Position numbers and translations under genes: made by a program
NCBI RefSeq assembly: GCF_000702885.1
Contig: NZ_JNKO01000006.1
Location: forward strand, 62,001 to 126,000
Source: Oribacterium sp. P6A1
GTDB lineage: Bacteria > Bacillota > Clostridia > Lachnospirales > Lachnospiraceae
DNA length: 64,000 bases
Direction: 5' to 3'
Shown: one piece after another, positions 18,003 to 25,895 of the stretch
How positions within the stretch are numbered: the first letter of the stretch is position 1
Layout of the letters: each line of letters opens with the position of its first letter
The notes under the pieces: generated by a model
The model's input: only the letters and a program-made list of their open reading frames with translations
The model's database searches: none
What the model was told of the DNA's origin: nothing

Positions 18003-18223
18003 TTGAATTTAAATCGAAAGTATTTGAAACGAGATCAAGCTGATCTGAAATAATTTGAAATATATCTGTAATTAAATGATCCATTTGACGAAAAGCACAG
18101 AATATATATTTTTTTTGGCTATTTTACGTGTTGTGGCAAAATCGTCAATTTAATATCATGACCATACAAGGTCTATAGAAATAAGGAAACAAAATTGTTT
18201 CCAAATATATGGATTTAATGTAT

Positions 18224-18255
18224 GGATGTAAGCATTGATCCGTAATGTAAGATTA
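18224..18255 (+). promoter_or_regulatory. Candidate hexarate operator upstream of garR
   Basis: GGATGTAAGCATTGAT (18224-18239) is followed by TAATGTAAGATTA (18243-18255). The ATGTAAGCAT core is identical to that of the two sites before tctB. The garR ribosome binding site and start follow at 18288. Confidence 0.5.
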
Positions 18256-18287
18256 AGTATCAACAAATGAAAGTGAGGATTTAAAAA

Positions 18288-19175
18288 ATGAAGGTTGGTT
18301 TTCTCGGACTTGGAATCATGGGTCGCCCGATGGCGAAGAATCTTTTAAAGGCAGGTCATGAGCTTATGGTTTATGATTTCAATCAGGAGGCGGTAAATGA
18401 TGTGGTTTCCTGTGGTGCAAAGGCAGGTACCTGCGGAAAGGATCTTGCAGAGTTCGCAGATGTTGTCATCACCATGGTTCCAAATTCACCACATGTTAGA
18501 GCTGCTGTATTCAATGAGAAGGGCCTTGCAGAGGGATTCAGAAAGGGCGAGTCAGTACTCATCGACATGTCATCCATCGACCCGGTTGAGTCAAAGAAGA
18601 TTTCTGCTGATCTTGAGAAGCTTGGCGTAGATATGCTGGATGCTCCTGTATCAGGCGGAGAGCCAAAGGCTATCGACGGAACACTTTCCGTAATGGTAGG
18701 CGGCAAGAAGGAGACATTTGACAAGTACTATGACATGCTCATGGTTATGGCAGGTTCAGTAGTATATGTCGGACCTATCGGTTCCGGAAATGTTGCAAAG
18801 CTTGCGAACCAGATGGTTGTGGCCGCAAATATTGGCATAGTTGCAGAAGCTCTTACATTTGCAAAGAAGGCAGGAACAGATCCTGAACTCGTATATCAGG
18901 CTATCCGCGGCGGACTTGCAGGATCAACAGTTATGGATGCAAAGGCGCCTATGATGCTTTCGGGCAACTACAAGCCGGGCTTCAGAATCGATCTTCACAT
19001 CAAGGATCTCACCAATGCTCTTAACGCAGCACATGCTATCAACATGCCGGTTCCTATGACAGCCCAGATGATGGAAGTTATGCAGGAGCTTAAGAACCAT
19101 GATGAGGGATCATGCGATCACGACGATATCGTAAGATACTATGAGAGAATCTCAGGAACATCAATCGTTAAGTAA
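18288..19175 (+). CDS. garR: Tartronate semialdehyde reductase (2-hydroxy-3-oxopropionate reductase)
   Basis: A 295-residue beta-hydroxyacid dehydrogenase. It has an N-terminal Rossmann motif GFLGLGIMGRPMAKNL, the substrate loop DAPVSGGEPKAIDGTL, and the catalytic Lys171 in GSGNVAKLANQM, the canonical position. It reduces tartronate semialdehyde to glycerate. That product arises when 5-dehydro-4-deoxyglucarate is cleaved by aldolase, so it completes the GarD/GudD route. GarR and the NAD(P)-dependent hydroxyisobutyrate dehydrogenases are close relatives; the neighbours favour GarR. It is followed by a terminator and the aldolase gene. Confidence 0.9.
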   Translation: MKVGFLGLGIMGRPMAKNLLKAGHELMVYDFNQEAVNDVVSCGAKAGTCGKDLAEFADVVITMVPNSPHVRAAVFNEKGLAEGFRKGESVLIDMSSIDPVESKKISADLEKLGVDMLDAPVSGGEPKAIDGTLSVMVGGKKETFDKYYDMLMVMAGSVVYVGPIGSGNVAKLANQMVVAANIGIVAEALTFAKKAGTDPELVYQAIRGGLAGSTVMDAKAPMMLSGNYKPGFRIDLHIKDLTNALNAAHAINMPVPMTAQMMEVMQELKNHDEGSCDHDDIVRYYERISGTSIVK

Positions 19176-19192
19176 TTCTCTATAAACTAAAT

Positions 19193-19243
19193 ACCCGGTC
19201 CCGTGCGATTCCCCTTAGTTTACGCATCCTGGGCCGGGTTTCG
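19193..19243 (+). terminator. Terminator-like hairpin after garR
   Basis: ACCCGGTCC (19193 onwards) pairs with GGGCCGGGT near 19231-19239, with an extra GTGCG/CGCAT inner stem, then TTTCGTTAT. It may be partial, letting some transcription continue into the aldolase gene. Confidence 0.65.
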
Positions 19244-19330
19244 TTATATAAGTAAAGTATCAGGCGGCTGTACAGGCTGCAGATATACTTACAAAGCATA
19301 AGCCATATTATCTAGTGAAAGGTGAAAATT

Positions 19331-20230
19331 ATGAATACAGATTTTATAAAGGGCGTTGTAGTTCCCATTATTACTGTGATCGATAAGGAAGAAAAGATCG
19401 ATGAAGCCGGAATGCGCAGACAGGTTGACTATGTTATAAATGGTGGACTGCATGGAATTCTCGCCTTTGGTTCAAACGGTGAGTTCTACCAGCTTGAAGA
19501 ATCGGAGATGGAGAGAGGCCTGAAGATCATGGTTGATCAGGCAGCAGGCAGAGTTCCTGTATACTTTGGTATCGGAGCTATCAATACAAAGAAGTGTATC
19601 CGTCTTGCAAAGATGGCAGTTGCAAATGGCGCTGCATGTGTATCTATCCTTCAGCCTATGTTCTTAAAGCCTACTCACGATGAGCTTTTCAATCATTTCA
19701 AGGCTATCGCAGAGGCTATTCCCGAGACACCGGTGCTTCTTTACAATAACCCCGGCCGTGTTGGCTACGGTATGACAGCTGATTTCGTAACAGAGATCGC
19801 ACATGCAGTTCCTAACATCGTTGGTATGAAGGATACTTCAGGAGATATCACTCTTACAGAAGAGTGCATTCGCAGAAACCGCGATGTTAACTTCAAGGTA
19901 TTTGGAGGCAAGGATACACTTCTTTTTGCTTCTATGTGTGTAGGGGCAGTAGGCGGTGTATGTACAGCAGGAAACTTCATGCCTGAGCTTATAGGTGATG
20001 TTTATAACAAGTACGTTGCAGGCGATTTCGAGGGATCCCGTGAGGCACAGTTTAAGCTTAATCCTGTGCGTCTCGCCATGGACAAGGCATCTTTTCCTGT
20101 AGCGGCAAAGGATATGGCAAACATCCGTGGTGAGAATGTGGGAGATCCTTATCTTCCGTCACTGCCAACCACAAATGAAGCAACACTTGAGTACTTCAGA
20201 AAGGTCATGAAGGAAGCAGGGCTCATCTGA
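19331..20230 (+). CDS. DapA/NanA-family aldolase, probable 5-dehydro-4-deoxyglucarate aldolase
   Basis: A 299-residue class I aldolase or dehydratase of the dihydrodipicolinate synthase/N-acetylneuraminate lyase family. Seen: FGSNGEFYQL, the Tyr138 of LLYNNPGRVGYG, the Schiff-base Lys167 of GMKDTSGD, and the GGKDTLL loop. I chose the ATG at 19331, with AAAGGTG upstream, over a GTG at 19322. It sits directly after garR. No GarL (HpcH/HpaI family) gene is in the window, so this protein is the best candidate for cleaving the ketodeoxy acid to pyruvate and tartronate semialdehyde. The alternative is a KdgD-type dehydratase giving 2-oxoglutarate semialdehyde; the garR neighbour argues against that. 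Confidence 0.85.
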   Translation: MNTDFIKGVVVPIITVIDKEEKIDEAGMRRQVDYVINGGLHGILAFGSNGEFYQLEESEMERGLKIMVDQAAGRVPVYFGIGAINTKKCIRLAKMAVANGAACVSILQPMFLKPTHDELFNHFKAIAEAIPETPVLLYNNPGRVGYGMTADFVTEIAHAVPNIVGMKDTSGDITLTEECIRRNRDVNFKVFGGKDTLLFASMCVGAVGGVCTAGNFMPELIGDVYNKYVAGDFEGSREAQFKLNPVRLAMDKASFPVAAKDMANIRGENVGDPYLPSLPTTNEATLEYFRKVMKEAGLI

Positions 20231-20245
20231 TGATGGGAGGCAGTT

Positions 20246-20470
20246 ATGAAACATGAAGTCACACTTGGAAATGGAGTAAAAGTACCGGAGATACTGCTTT
20301 CCTGGAACATAAGAAACGGACATACCATCGCGATCCCCAGAAGCTCGAAGCCTGATCACACATTAACTAACGTTCATGCAGACGGCATTGAACTGACAGA
20401 AGAGGAGCTTCAGCTTATAGACAAGGCATATCCCGCACCAACAAGCAAGGAATATCTGGATGTACAGTGA
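20246..20470 (+). pseudogene. Aldo/keto reductase with large internal deletion
   Basis: The 74-residue frame joins the first 14 residues of an aldo/keto reductase (KHEVTL.NG.KVP) directly to its last 60 (EILLSWNIRNGHTIAIPRSS ... KAYPAP). It corresponds to the full copy at 24673-25527, lacking about 630 bp. The join falls at the matching GTACC(G/T) of KVPAL and SVPEI. The catalytic Asp, Tyr, Lys and His are all lost. The identical upstream stretch around TGATGGGAGGCAGTTATGA shows that the duplication included the ribosome binding site. Confidence 0.88.
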
Positions 20471-20576
20471 TGATAAATCATTACTCAAGTGAGCGTAATC
20501 ATTAATTTTTGAGTATACTTATGTATAAATAGTATTAGCTTGAAAGGTGAATATGCTAACGAAAGGATTTTAATCA

Positions 20577-21488
20577 ATGAACATAAGGGATATTATATAT
20601 ATTACGTCTATTGCAGAAGCAGGCAGTATTGGAAAAGCAGCTGAGAAACTTTTTGTTGCGCAGCCATCGCTTAGCAAGTGTGTAAAAAAAGTAGAGAAGG
20701 AATATGATATTTCGTTGTTCAAGCGTGTTAAGGGAGTATCAGTCAAGTTGACAAAAGAAGGAGAACTTTTTTTGGAAATGGCGAGAGATATAGTAATTTC
20801 TCATTCTAGGTTTGAAAAACAACTAAGAAGGCTTAAACAACAGAGAGATACGTTGGTTTTGGGATTGACATATCAGAGAACAGTAAACTTGGCGGGAACC
20901 ATTTTAGAAAAATTCTACAGAGAAAATCCGCAACAGATATTACAAATTCAAACCAGAGACACTCAAAGTTTGAAATATGGATTGTTGGATCAATCTTTGG
21001 ATGCAGTAATCCTTGCAACATTAGATAAAGAGAATGATATGCATTATGAGCCTCTGCAAGACATTTGTGTTGGAGTCAGACTACGTACAGGGAGTCCACT
21101 GGCTAAAAAAGCTTGTTTTGTGGATGGGATAGAATACCCTGTATTGCGTCTTGAAGATCTCAAGAATGAAACATTCACGGTTAATGCACCTGGTAGTTCC
21201 AGCAGAAATATAGTTGAAAGTATGCTAAAGCAGAATGAGGTGTCTTTGGAAATAATGGATGTTACAAACAGTCAAAGCAGAGCTGCTATGGTTAAGTCCG
21301 GGATAGCCAGTACTTTTGTTCCTGTAGAAAAGAATGGTTGGAATAGTTCTGACAAGAAAGAGAATCTCTATTTGATACATCCGGAACAAAATATAAATTA
21401 TCAAGTATACTTGACATGTTTAAATGAATTTTACAATACAGCGTCATATATACGTCTCATTAATGTGGTAAAGGCCATTTTTATGTAG
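20577..21488 (+). CDS. LysR-family transcriptional regulator
   Basis: A 303-residue LysR regulator with an N-terminal winged helix (GSIGKAAEKLFVAQPSLSKCVKKVEKEY) and a substrate-binding-like effector domain (LVLGLTYQRTVN; CFVDGIEYPVLRLEDL). Base composition is more AT-rich than in the hexarate genes. It lies immediately upstream of, and on the same strand as, an SLC13-like carrier gene, separated from it by a terminator and a perfect LysR-type dyad. It probably controls that carrier and the metallohydrolase; the effector is unknown. Confidence 0.9.
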   Translation: MNIRDIIYITSIAEAGSIGKAAEKLFVAQPSLSKCVKKVEKEYDISLFKRVKGVSVKLTKEGELFLEMARDIVISHSRFEKQLRRLKQQRDTLVLGLTYQRTVNLAGTILEKFYRENPQQILQIQTRDTQSLKYGLLDQSLDAVILATLDKENDMHYEPLQDICVGVRLRTGSPLAKKACFVDGIEYPVLRLEDLKNETFTVNAPGSSSRNIVESMLKQNEVSLEIMDVTNSQSRAAMVKSGIASTFVPVEKNGWNSSDKKENLYLIHPEQNINYQVYLTCLNEFYNTASYIRLINVVKAIFM

Positions 21489-21506
21489 TAGACTCCAGAT
21501 GACATG

Positions 21507-21537
21507 AAAAGCTCGCTACAAAGTAGCGAGCTTTTTT
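21507..21537 (+). terminator. Intrinsic terminator after the lysR gene
   Basis: A perfect 13-bp stem (AAAAGCTCGCTAC with GTAGCGAGCTTTT) has an AAA loop and a T-run. Confidence 0.95.
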
Positions 21538-21566
21538 GGTGCAAAAAAATGTATACAATCAGGTGC

Positions 21567-21593
21567 AAACTCATGCCAAATAGCTATGAGTTT
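21567..21593 (+). promoter_or_regulatory. Perfect T-N11-A LysR-type operator upstream of the carrier gene
   Basis: AAACTCAT (21567-21574), an 11-bp spacer and ATGAGTTT (21586-21593) form a perfect 8-bp dyad with the LysR-type T-N11-A geometry. The leader 21538-21736 holds no other gene. Confidence 0.7.
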
Positions 21594-21736
21594 CACGTTA
21601 TGTGATATTGGACACATTGAGGTACGACCAATTAGAATAATCTCATCAAAGGTACCAAAAATAATATTTAAAGACAGTCTTGACTTGTGCAAATACCTGC
21701 ATGCGATTAAAAAAAGAAAAAGGGGAACATGTAATA

Positions 21737-23059
21737 ATGACTATTCAAATGATACTATGTCTGGCGGTTTTGATATTTATGATGTCGGGCTATGTGTTTG
21801 GAAAAAAATTCAAAATATCCAACGGCGCAGTTGCTATGATGGCAATTCTTATGATTGATATAACTGGTATATTGCCGGCAAAAACTATAGTGTCGGATAT
21901 TCTCACGTCTAATTCGATTCAAATCATATGTATGTTTATTATAGCCGCAGGTTTTAGCAGAACTCAGGCTGTAAAGAAAGTAACTCAACTTGTATATAAA
22001 GTAAGTGGTGGTAGATTTACTGTCATGCTTGCGGGATATTCGATTTTGACATTTGCGCTTGTCAACCTTGGACTTCTTCCTACAACGGCATTTGCTATCG
22101 TTGGACCATTGGCAGTATGTTGTTGTGATGATTTTAATGTAAGTCCTTCTAAGATGATTTTTCCGCTTGCACTTGTAGATATCGCTGGATGCGGAGTAGT
22201 ACCGCTCAGTGTTGCTGCAACTACCTATGCATCGCAAAATGCCTATCTTGAAAGTTACGGTTATACAGATTACGCAATGACTTTACTTGACCCCATGAAG
22301 GGGCGGCTTCCTATAGCACTGATGATAATGATCTATGCTATCTTTTTTGCACCTAAATTATGTCCAGATCAGCCTTCGGCGGAGATCAATATTGGTGCAG
22401 CAGATGCAAAGAAAAAGAATAAGGAAGAGCTTCCGCCACTTAATCCGGTAAGGGAAGCCTTGGGATATATTATTTTTGCGGTTGTTACACTTTGTCTCAT
22501 TTTCCAAAGTCAGCTGGGCGATATAAAAGCCTGGGAAATAGCATTTGCAGGCGCTTCGATAGTCATGTTTACCGGTGTTCTTACACCTAAGGAGGGTATC
22601 AAAGCAATTCCTATGCGTATCATCCTGATGTTGGCTGCAGCGGGTGTTGTTGGAGGCGCTATGGTGGAATGTGGCCTTGGCGAAGTTATAGGTGATGTCC
22701 TTGCCGCTTTAGTTGGAAACACAAGAAATGGTTATATAATTGGCGGAATGTTTTTCTTTATACCATTCATAATGACTCAATTTATGAACAATACCAGTGT
22801 AGGTCAGATTTTTACGCCTATCGTGATTCTAACATGTCAGTCATTGAATTGTAATCCTGTGGGACCTTTGCTTCTTCTTTTTTGCGCAAGACAGAGTGCA
22901 TTCTGGACACCTGCTTCAACCGGAACTATAGCTCTTGCTGTAGGACTTGGAGGTTATGATCAGAAAGATCTCATTAAGATGAGTTGGATTCCAAGTCTTA
23001 TCATCGGAATAATTGGTGTATTGTGGATCATGACTATATTTCCGGCTTACACAGCTTGA
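21737..23059 (+). CDS. SLC13/ArsB-NhaD superfamily organic-anion transporter
   Basis: A 440-residue polytopic membrane protein with about eleven hydrophobic helices. Repeated re-entrant loop features include FALVNLGLLPTTAFAIVGP, SVAATTYAS and FMNNTSVGQIFTP in the second half. This is the divalent anion:sodium symporter / ion-transporter superfamily pattern, in which SNT-like motifs bind carboxylate or sulfate. I chose the ATG at 21737 (MTIQMILCLAVLIFMM), since the 19 residues upstream are not membrane-like. It is likely co-transcribed with the metallohydrolase that follows. Substrate is unknown; an organic acid handled by the neighbouring enzyme is a reasonable inference. Confidence 0.82.
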   Translation: MTIQMILCLAVLIFMMSGYVFGKKFKISNGAVAMMAILMIDITGILPAKTIVSDILTSNSIQIICMFIIAAGFSRTQAVKKVTQLVYKVSGGRFTVMLAGYSILTFALVNLGLLPTTAFAIVGPLAVCCCDDFNVSPSKMIFPLALVDIAGCGVVPLSVAATTYASQNAYLESYGYTDYAMTLLDPMKGRLPIALMIMIYAIFFAPKLCPDQPSAEINIGAADAKKKNKEELPPLNPVREALGYIIFAVVTLCLIFQSQLGDIKAWEIAFAGASIVMFTGVLTPKEGIKAIPMRIILMLAAAGVVGGAMVECGLGEVIGDVLAALVGNTRNGYIIGGMFFFIPFIMTQFMNNTSVGQIFTPIVILTCQSLNCNPVGPLLLLFCARQSAFWTPASTGTIALAVGLGGYDQKDLIKMSWIPSLIIGIIGVLWIMTIFPAYTA

Positions 23060-23173
23060 ATTTGAATACGGAAAATGAAGATAAGAATTAGGTCATTCAA
23101 CCGACTTATAGATAGAATTATTTGCCAAAAATGTAAAATACATATGCTTAAAGAGAAATGAAAGGGATTATAA

Positions 23174-24088
23174 ATGAGTGAAGATTATAAAACAGAGATA
23201 ATATCCTGCGCTTTAAAGATTAGATGGATATCTGTTCAATGCTACGAGATAGTGCTGCCTAATGGAAAAGTTATTGTAACAGATCCATTCTATCTGGATG
23301 CATCAAAATATGATGGGATAACTGATCTTAGCAAAAGTCAAAAAATGGAAAGGGATATTTATTCACAGACTGGTTTTTCTGTTGATGATTTTACAGGTGC
23401 CGATTATATTATCTTGAATCATGTTCATGGAGATCATTGTAATCTTGTTGGTGAACTTTGGAATAAGTTTTACGGCAGAGTGCTGTGTCCGGCAGGATGC
23501 TGTGAAGAACTGGCGAGAACATTTGATATACCATATGGGACAATATATCCTTTGTATCCCAGCAATACTTATTATTTCGATGATTTTACATTAAAAACTT
23601 ATCCGGGAGCCCACGATAACAGATCTTTCAGAGAAGGTAGGTTCCGCAGGCCGAGTGATCCGGGTAACCTTACAGGAGGGCTTGAGGGATTTGGTGTTCC
23701 ATGTCCGACTCGACTTGGAGCACTGGGGTCAATCTTTAACATGAATTTTATGATTGAAACCCATGAGAATTTCAAAATAGATTTTTCTGCAGGACGTGAC
23801 TATGAGGAACATGTAAAGCATATGACTGAGGAAAAGCCAAATCTTATGCTTCGCCACAGAATCAGAAGCTATAGCCCTGAATATTGTGCTCAGCAGATCT
23901 TAGATATGGGGGCGCAGTTGATGATGCCGTTACATCACAATAATGCAAGAGCTTCCAGAGAAGATCTCAATGAATACTTTAGTAAGGTGAATGAAATTCT
24001 TTCAAGTAAAGGGAGCCCTTCCAGAGCCTTTAATCCTGAACCATATCGCTGGTATAGTGTAAATCTTTCGATAGTAGCTAACGATTAG
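23174..24088 (+). CDS. Metallo-beta-lactamase-fold hydrolase (UlaG-like)
   Basis: A 304-residue MBL-fold protein with the zinc motif His83-x-His85-x-Asp87-His88 (NHVHGDHCN), a further His in YPGAHDN and a late PLHHNNA. The overall layout is like UlaG, the L-ascorbate-6-phosphate lactonase group, which opens lactones of sugar acids. It is preceded by a carrier gene and a LysR gene and followed by a terminator, so the three may form a small uptake-and-opening module for one acid or lactone. The true substrate is not known. Confidence 0.82.
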   Translation: MSEDYKTEIISCALKIRWISVQCYEIVLPNGKVIVTDPFYLDASKYDGITDLSKSQKMERDIYSQTGFSVDDFTGADYIILNHVHGDHCNLVGELWNKFYGRVLCPAGCCEELARTFDIPYGTIYPLYPSNTYYFDDFTLKTYPGAHDNRSFREGRFRRPSDPGNLTGGLEGFGVPCPTRLGALGSIFNMNFMIETHENFKIDFSAGRDYEEHVKHMTEEKPNLMLRHRIRSYSPEYCAQQILDMGAQLMMPLHHNNARASREDLNEYFSKVNEILSSKGSPSRAFNPEPYRWYSVNLSIVAND

Positions 24089-24178
24089 TATACCCCCTTC
24101 CCCCCTTAAGGGTATATTTAGCTGAATAAGGAGATTGAGAAAAACTTATAAAGAAATCAGTATTTCTAATCTGACTAA

Positions 24179-24209
24179 GAGCATGGTACTCTGTACCGTG
24201 CTCATTTTT
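24179..24209 (+). terminator. Intrinsic terminator after the metallohydrolase gene
   Basis: GAGCATGGTAC (24179-24189) pairs with GTACCGTGCTC (24193-24203), one mismatch, 3-nt loop, followed by ATTTTTG. Confidence 0.92.
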
Positions 24210-24362
24210 GTGCTAAAATACAAAAATGAAACAAGATGAAATAATTTGAAATCAATATTACATGCTAAGGGCTTAATAAAATTGAGATATAAGCAATCAG
24301 GTCGGAATCAGAATGAATTTACGTATTCATTTGGAGCTATACCTGTACATTTTGGAGGATTT

Positions 24363-24683
24363 ATGGCAAATATTGCATTACTTGTACCTAATGATGAACT
24401 GTTCCGCCTGGCGCATGACGCACTGCAGGAGATGAAGAAACGTCTCTTTATGATGAAAGTAATCGAAACTGAAAGTGCTGTTACGGAAGCGAGACAGGCT
24501 ATAAATCAAGGCGCAGATATCATCATCGCAAGTTTTATGATACACGGTACTAATATTGTTTGGAAATTCCGGATAACATGGGGAAAGTGCCATGGAAAGC
24601 AGATATTCATTGTAAAAAATCTTCTGCCATGTGGTATATTTAATTTAATAAACAGGATGATGGGAGGCAGTTATGAGACATGA
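24363..24683 (+). pseudogene. Truncated PrpR_N-type sensor fragment
   Basis: A GGAGG five bases before the ATG at 24363 starts a frame whose first ~56 residues (IALLVPNDELFRLAHDALQE ... ARQAINQGADIIIA) match the PrpR N-terminal sensory domain of sigma-54-dependent and GGDEF-type regulators. After about base 24530 the sequence stops resembling the family and runs on into the start of the aldo/keto reductase gene. The rest of the regulator is missing. It is most likely a remnant left by the rearrangement that brought the reductase here. A short sensor-only protein cannot be excluded. Confidence 0.65.
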
Positions 24684-25527
24684 AGTTACACTAAGAAATG
24701 GTACAAAAGTACCGGCTCTCGGACAGGGAACCTGGTATCTGGGAGAGAGCAGTCTTCTGAGAAAAAGAGAAATCGAGGGTATACGTAAGGGCATTGAAGC
24801 CGGAATGACCCTTATTGATACAGCGGAAATGTACGGAAACGGTGCGGCAGAGGATATGCTTGGTGAGGCTATCAGCACTGTAGACAGAAGTAAGCTCTAT
24901 CTGGTATCGAAGGTTCTTCCCACAAATGCAGGAGGAAAGCGCATGCGTCAGGCTCTTCAGAGAAGTCTCTCACGTATGGGGGTCGATTATCTTGATCTGT
25001 ATCTTTACCACTGGAGAGGATCCTTCAAGTTGTCCGAAACAGTGTCGAGACTTGAGGAGCTTAAGGCAGAGGGACTCATAAAAGCCTGGGGAGTTTCCAA
25101 CTTTGATATAGATGACATGGAAGAGCTCTTTAGTGTGCCGGAGGGAAAGAACTGTCTCGTCAATCAGGTGCTTTATCATGCAGGTTCAAGAGGCATAGAG
25201 TATTCACTTCTTCCATGGATGATGGAGCATGATGTGGCCCTTATGTCCTACTGTCCGCTGGCTCAGGCGGGTTCACTTAAGAGAGGTCTCATGCAGAATC
25301 AGACTTTGGAGGAGCTTGCAAAGAAGTACGGGGTATCGGTACCTGAAATCCTTCTTGCATGGAATATAAGAAACGGTCATACCATCGCCATACCAAGAAG
25401 TTCCAGACCTGAGCACACCCTGTCCAATGCTCATGCAGACAGCATTGAACTTACTGAAGAGGATCTTCTTCTCATAGATAAGGCATATCCTGCGCCTGCG
25501 AAGAAGGTGTATTTGGATATGCAGTGA
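24673..25527 (+). CDS. Aldo/keto reductase, full-length copy
   Basis: A 284-residue NADPH-dependent (beta/alpha)8-barrel reductase. The catalytic tetrad is present: Asp49 and Tyr54 (IDTAEMYGN), Lys80 (LVSKVLP) and His113 (YLYHWRG). NADP-binding segments are VSNFDIDD, VNQVLYH, SYCPLAQAG and TIAIPRSS. It is close to the 2,5-diketogluconate reductase / YtbE group. The ribosome binding site is GGGAGG. It overlaps the end of the PrpR_N fragment by 11 bp. Its C-terminal sequence is repeated at 20246-20470 and at 30886-31002. Role in sugar-acid metabolism is inferred from neighbours. Confidence 0.92.
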   Translation: MRHEVTLRNGTKVPALGQGTWYLGESSLLRKREIEGIRKGIEAGMTLIDTAEMYGNGAAEDMLGEAISTVDRSKLYLVSKVLPTNAGGKRMRQALQRSLSRMGVDYLDLYLYHWRGSFKLSETVSRLEELKAEGLIKAWGVSNFDIDDMEELFSVPEGKNCLVNQVLYHAGSRGIEYSLLPWMMEHDVALMSYCPLAQAGSLKRGLMQNQTLEELAKKYGVSVPEILLAWNIRNGHTIAIPRSSRPEHTLSNAHADSIELTEEDLLLIDKAYPAPAKKVYLDMQ

Positions 25528-25721
25528 GGATCAATTACAAGTTTTTTATAGACATAGAGTAAGAAACTATTAAGAAGTGGCATGAAGTGGTTCCGTTTAA
25601 TAAAAATGTGAGTACAGAGGGAATTGTAATATGGAAGGCAGCATGATTGATTTATCGAAGTATAGGTATCTTGAGAAAAGATGGAGACCATAGTTATTTC
25701 ATCGTGATTGTAAGATAATTT

Positions 25722-25767
25722 ACCTATGGCATTTGCGGCTTGTGTTGCAAGTGTCATAGGTTTTTTA
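25722..25767 (+). terminator. Intrinsic terminator downstream of the aldo/keto reductase
   Basis: A 15-bp stem with G-U pairs (25722-25736 with 25747-25761) is followed by TTTTTT. It lies 195 bp after the reductase stop. The rest of 25528-25721 shows no gene. Confidence 0.85.
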
Positions 25768-25821
25768 GTACAATCTTTCAGTATGTCCATATTCAGGATA
25801 GTGGGCCGAATAGAGTGACTT

Positions 25822-25860
25822 CAGTATACATGAATAATAGGCAGATACATACGTATACTG
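25822..25860 (+). promoter_or_regulatory. Palindromic site upstream of the SNF2 gene
   Basis: CAGTATAC (25822-25829) and GTATACTG (25853-25860) form a perfect 8-bp inverted repeat with a 23-bp spacer, ending 35 bp before the helicase start. It is a candidate repressor-binding site. Confidence 0.45.
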
Positions 25861-25895
25861 AGGCGAAAGAATAAGCGGGGAGCAGTGACCATATA

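Noticed and set aside
17896-18084. 62-residue minus-strand frame near hicAB
   Set aside because: It covers the strong hairpin unit, has low-complexity composition and shows no family features.
21586-21858. 90-residue plus-strand frame overlapping the carrier gene start
   Set aside because: Out of frame with the membrane protein, starts inside the LysR dyad, and has no supported product.
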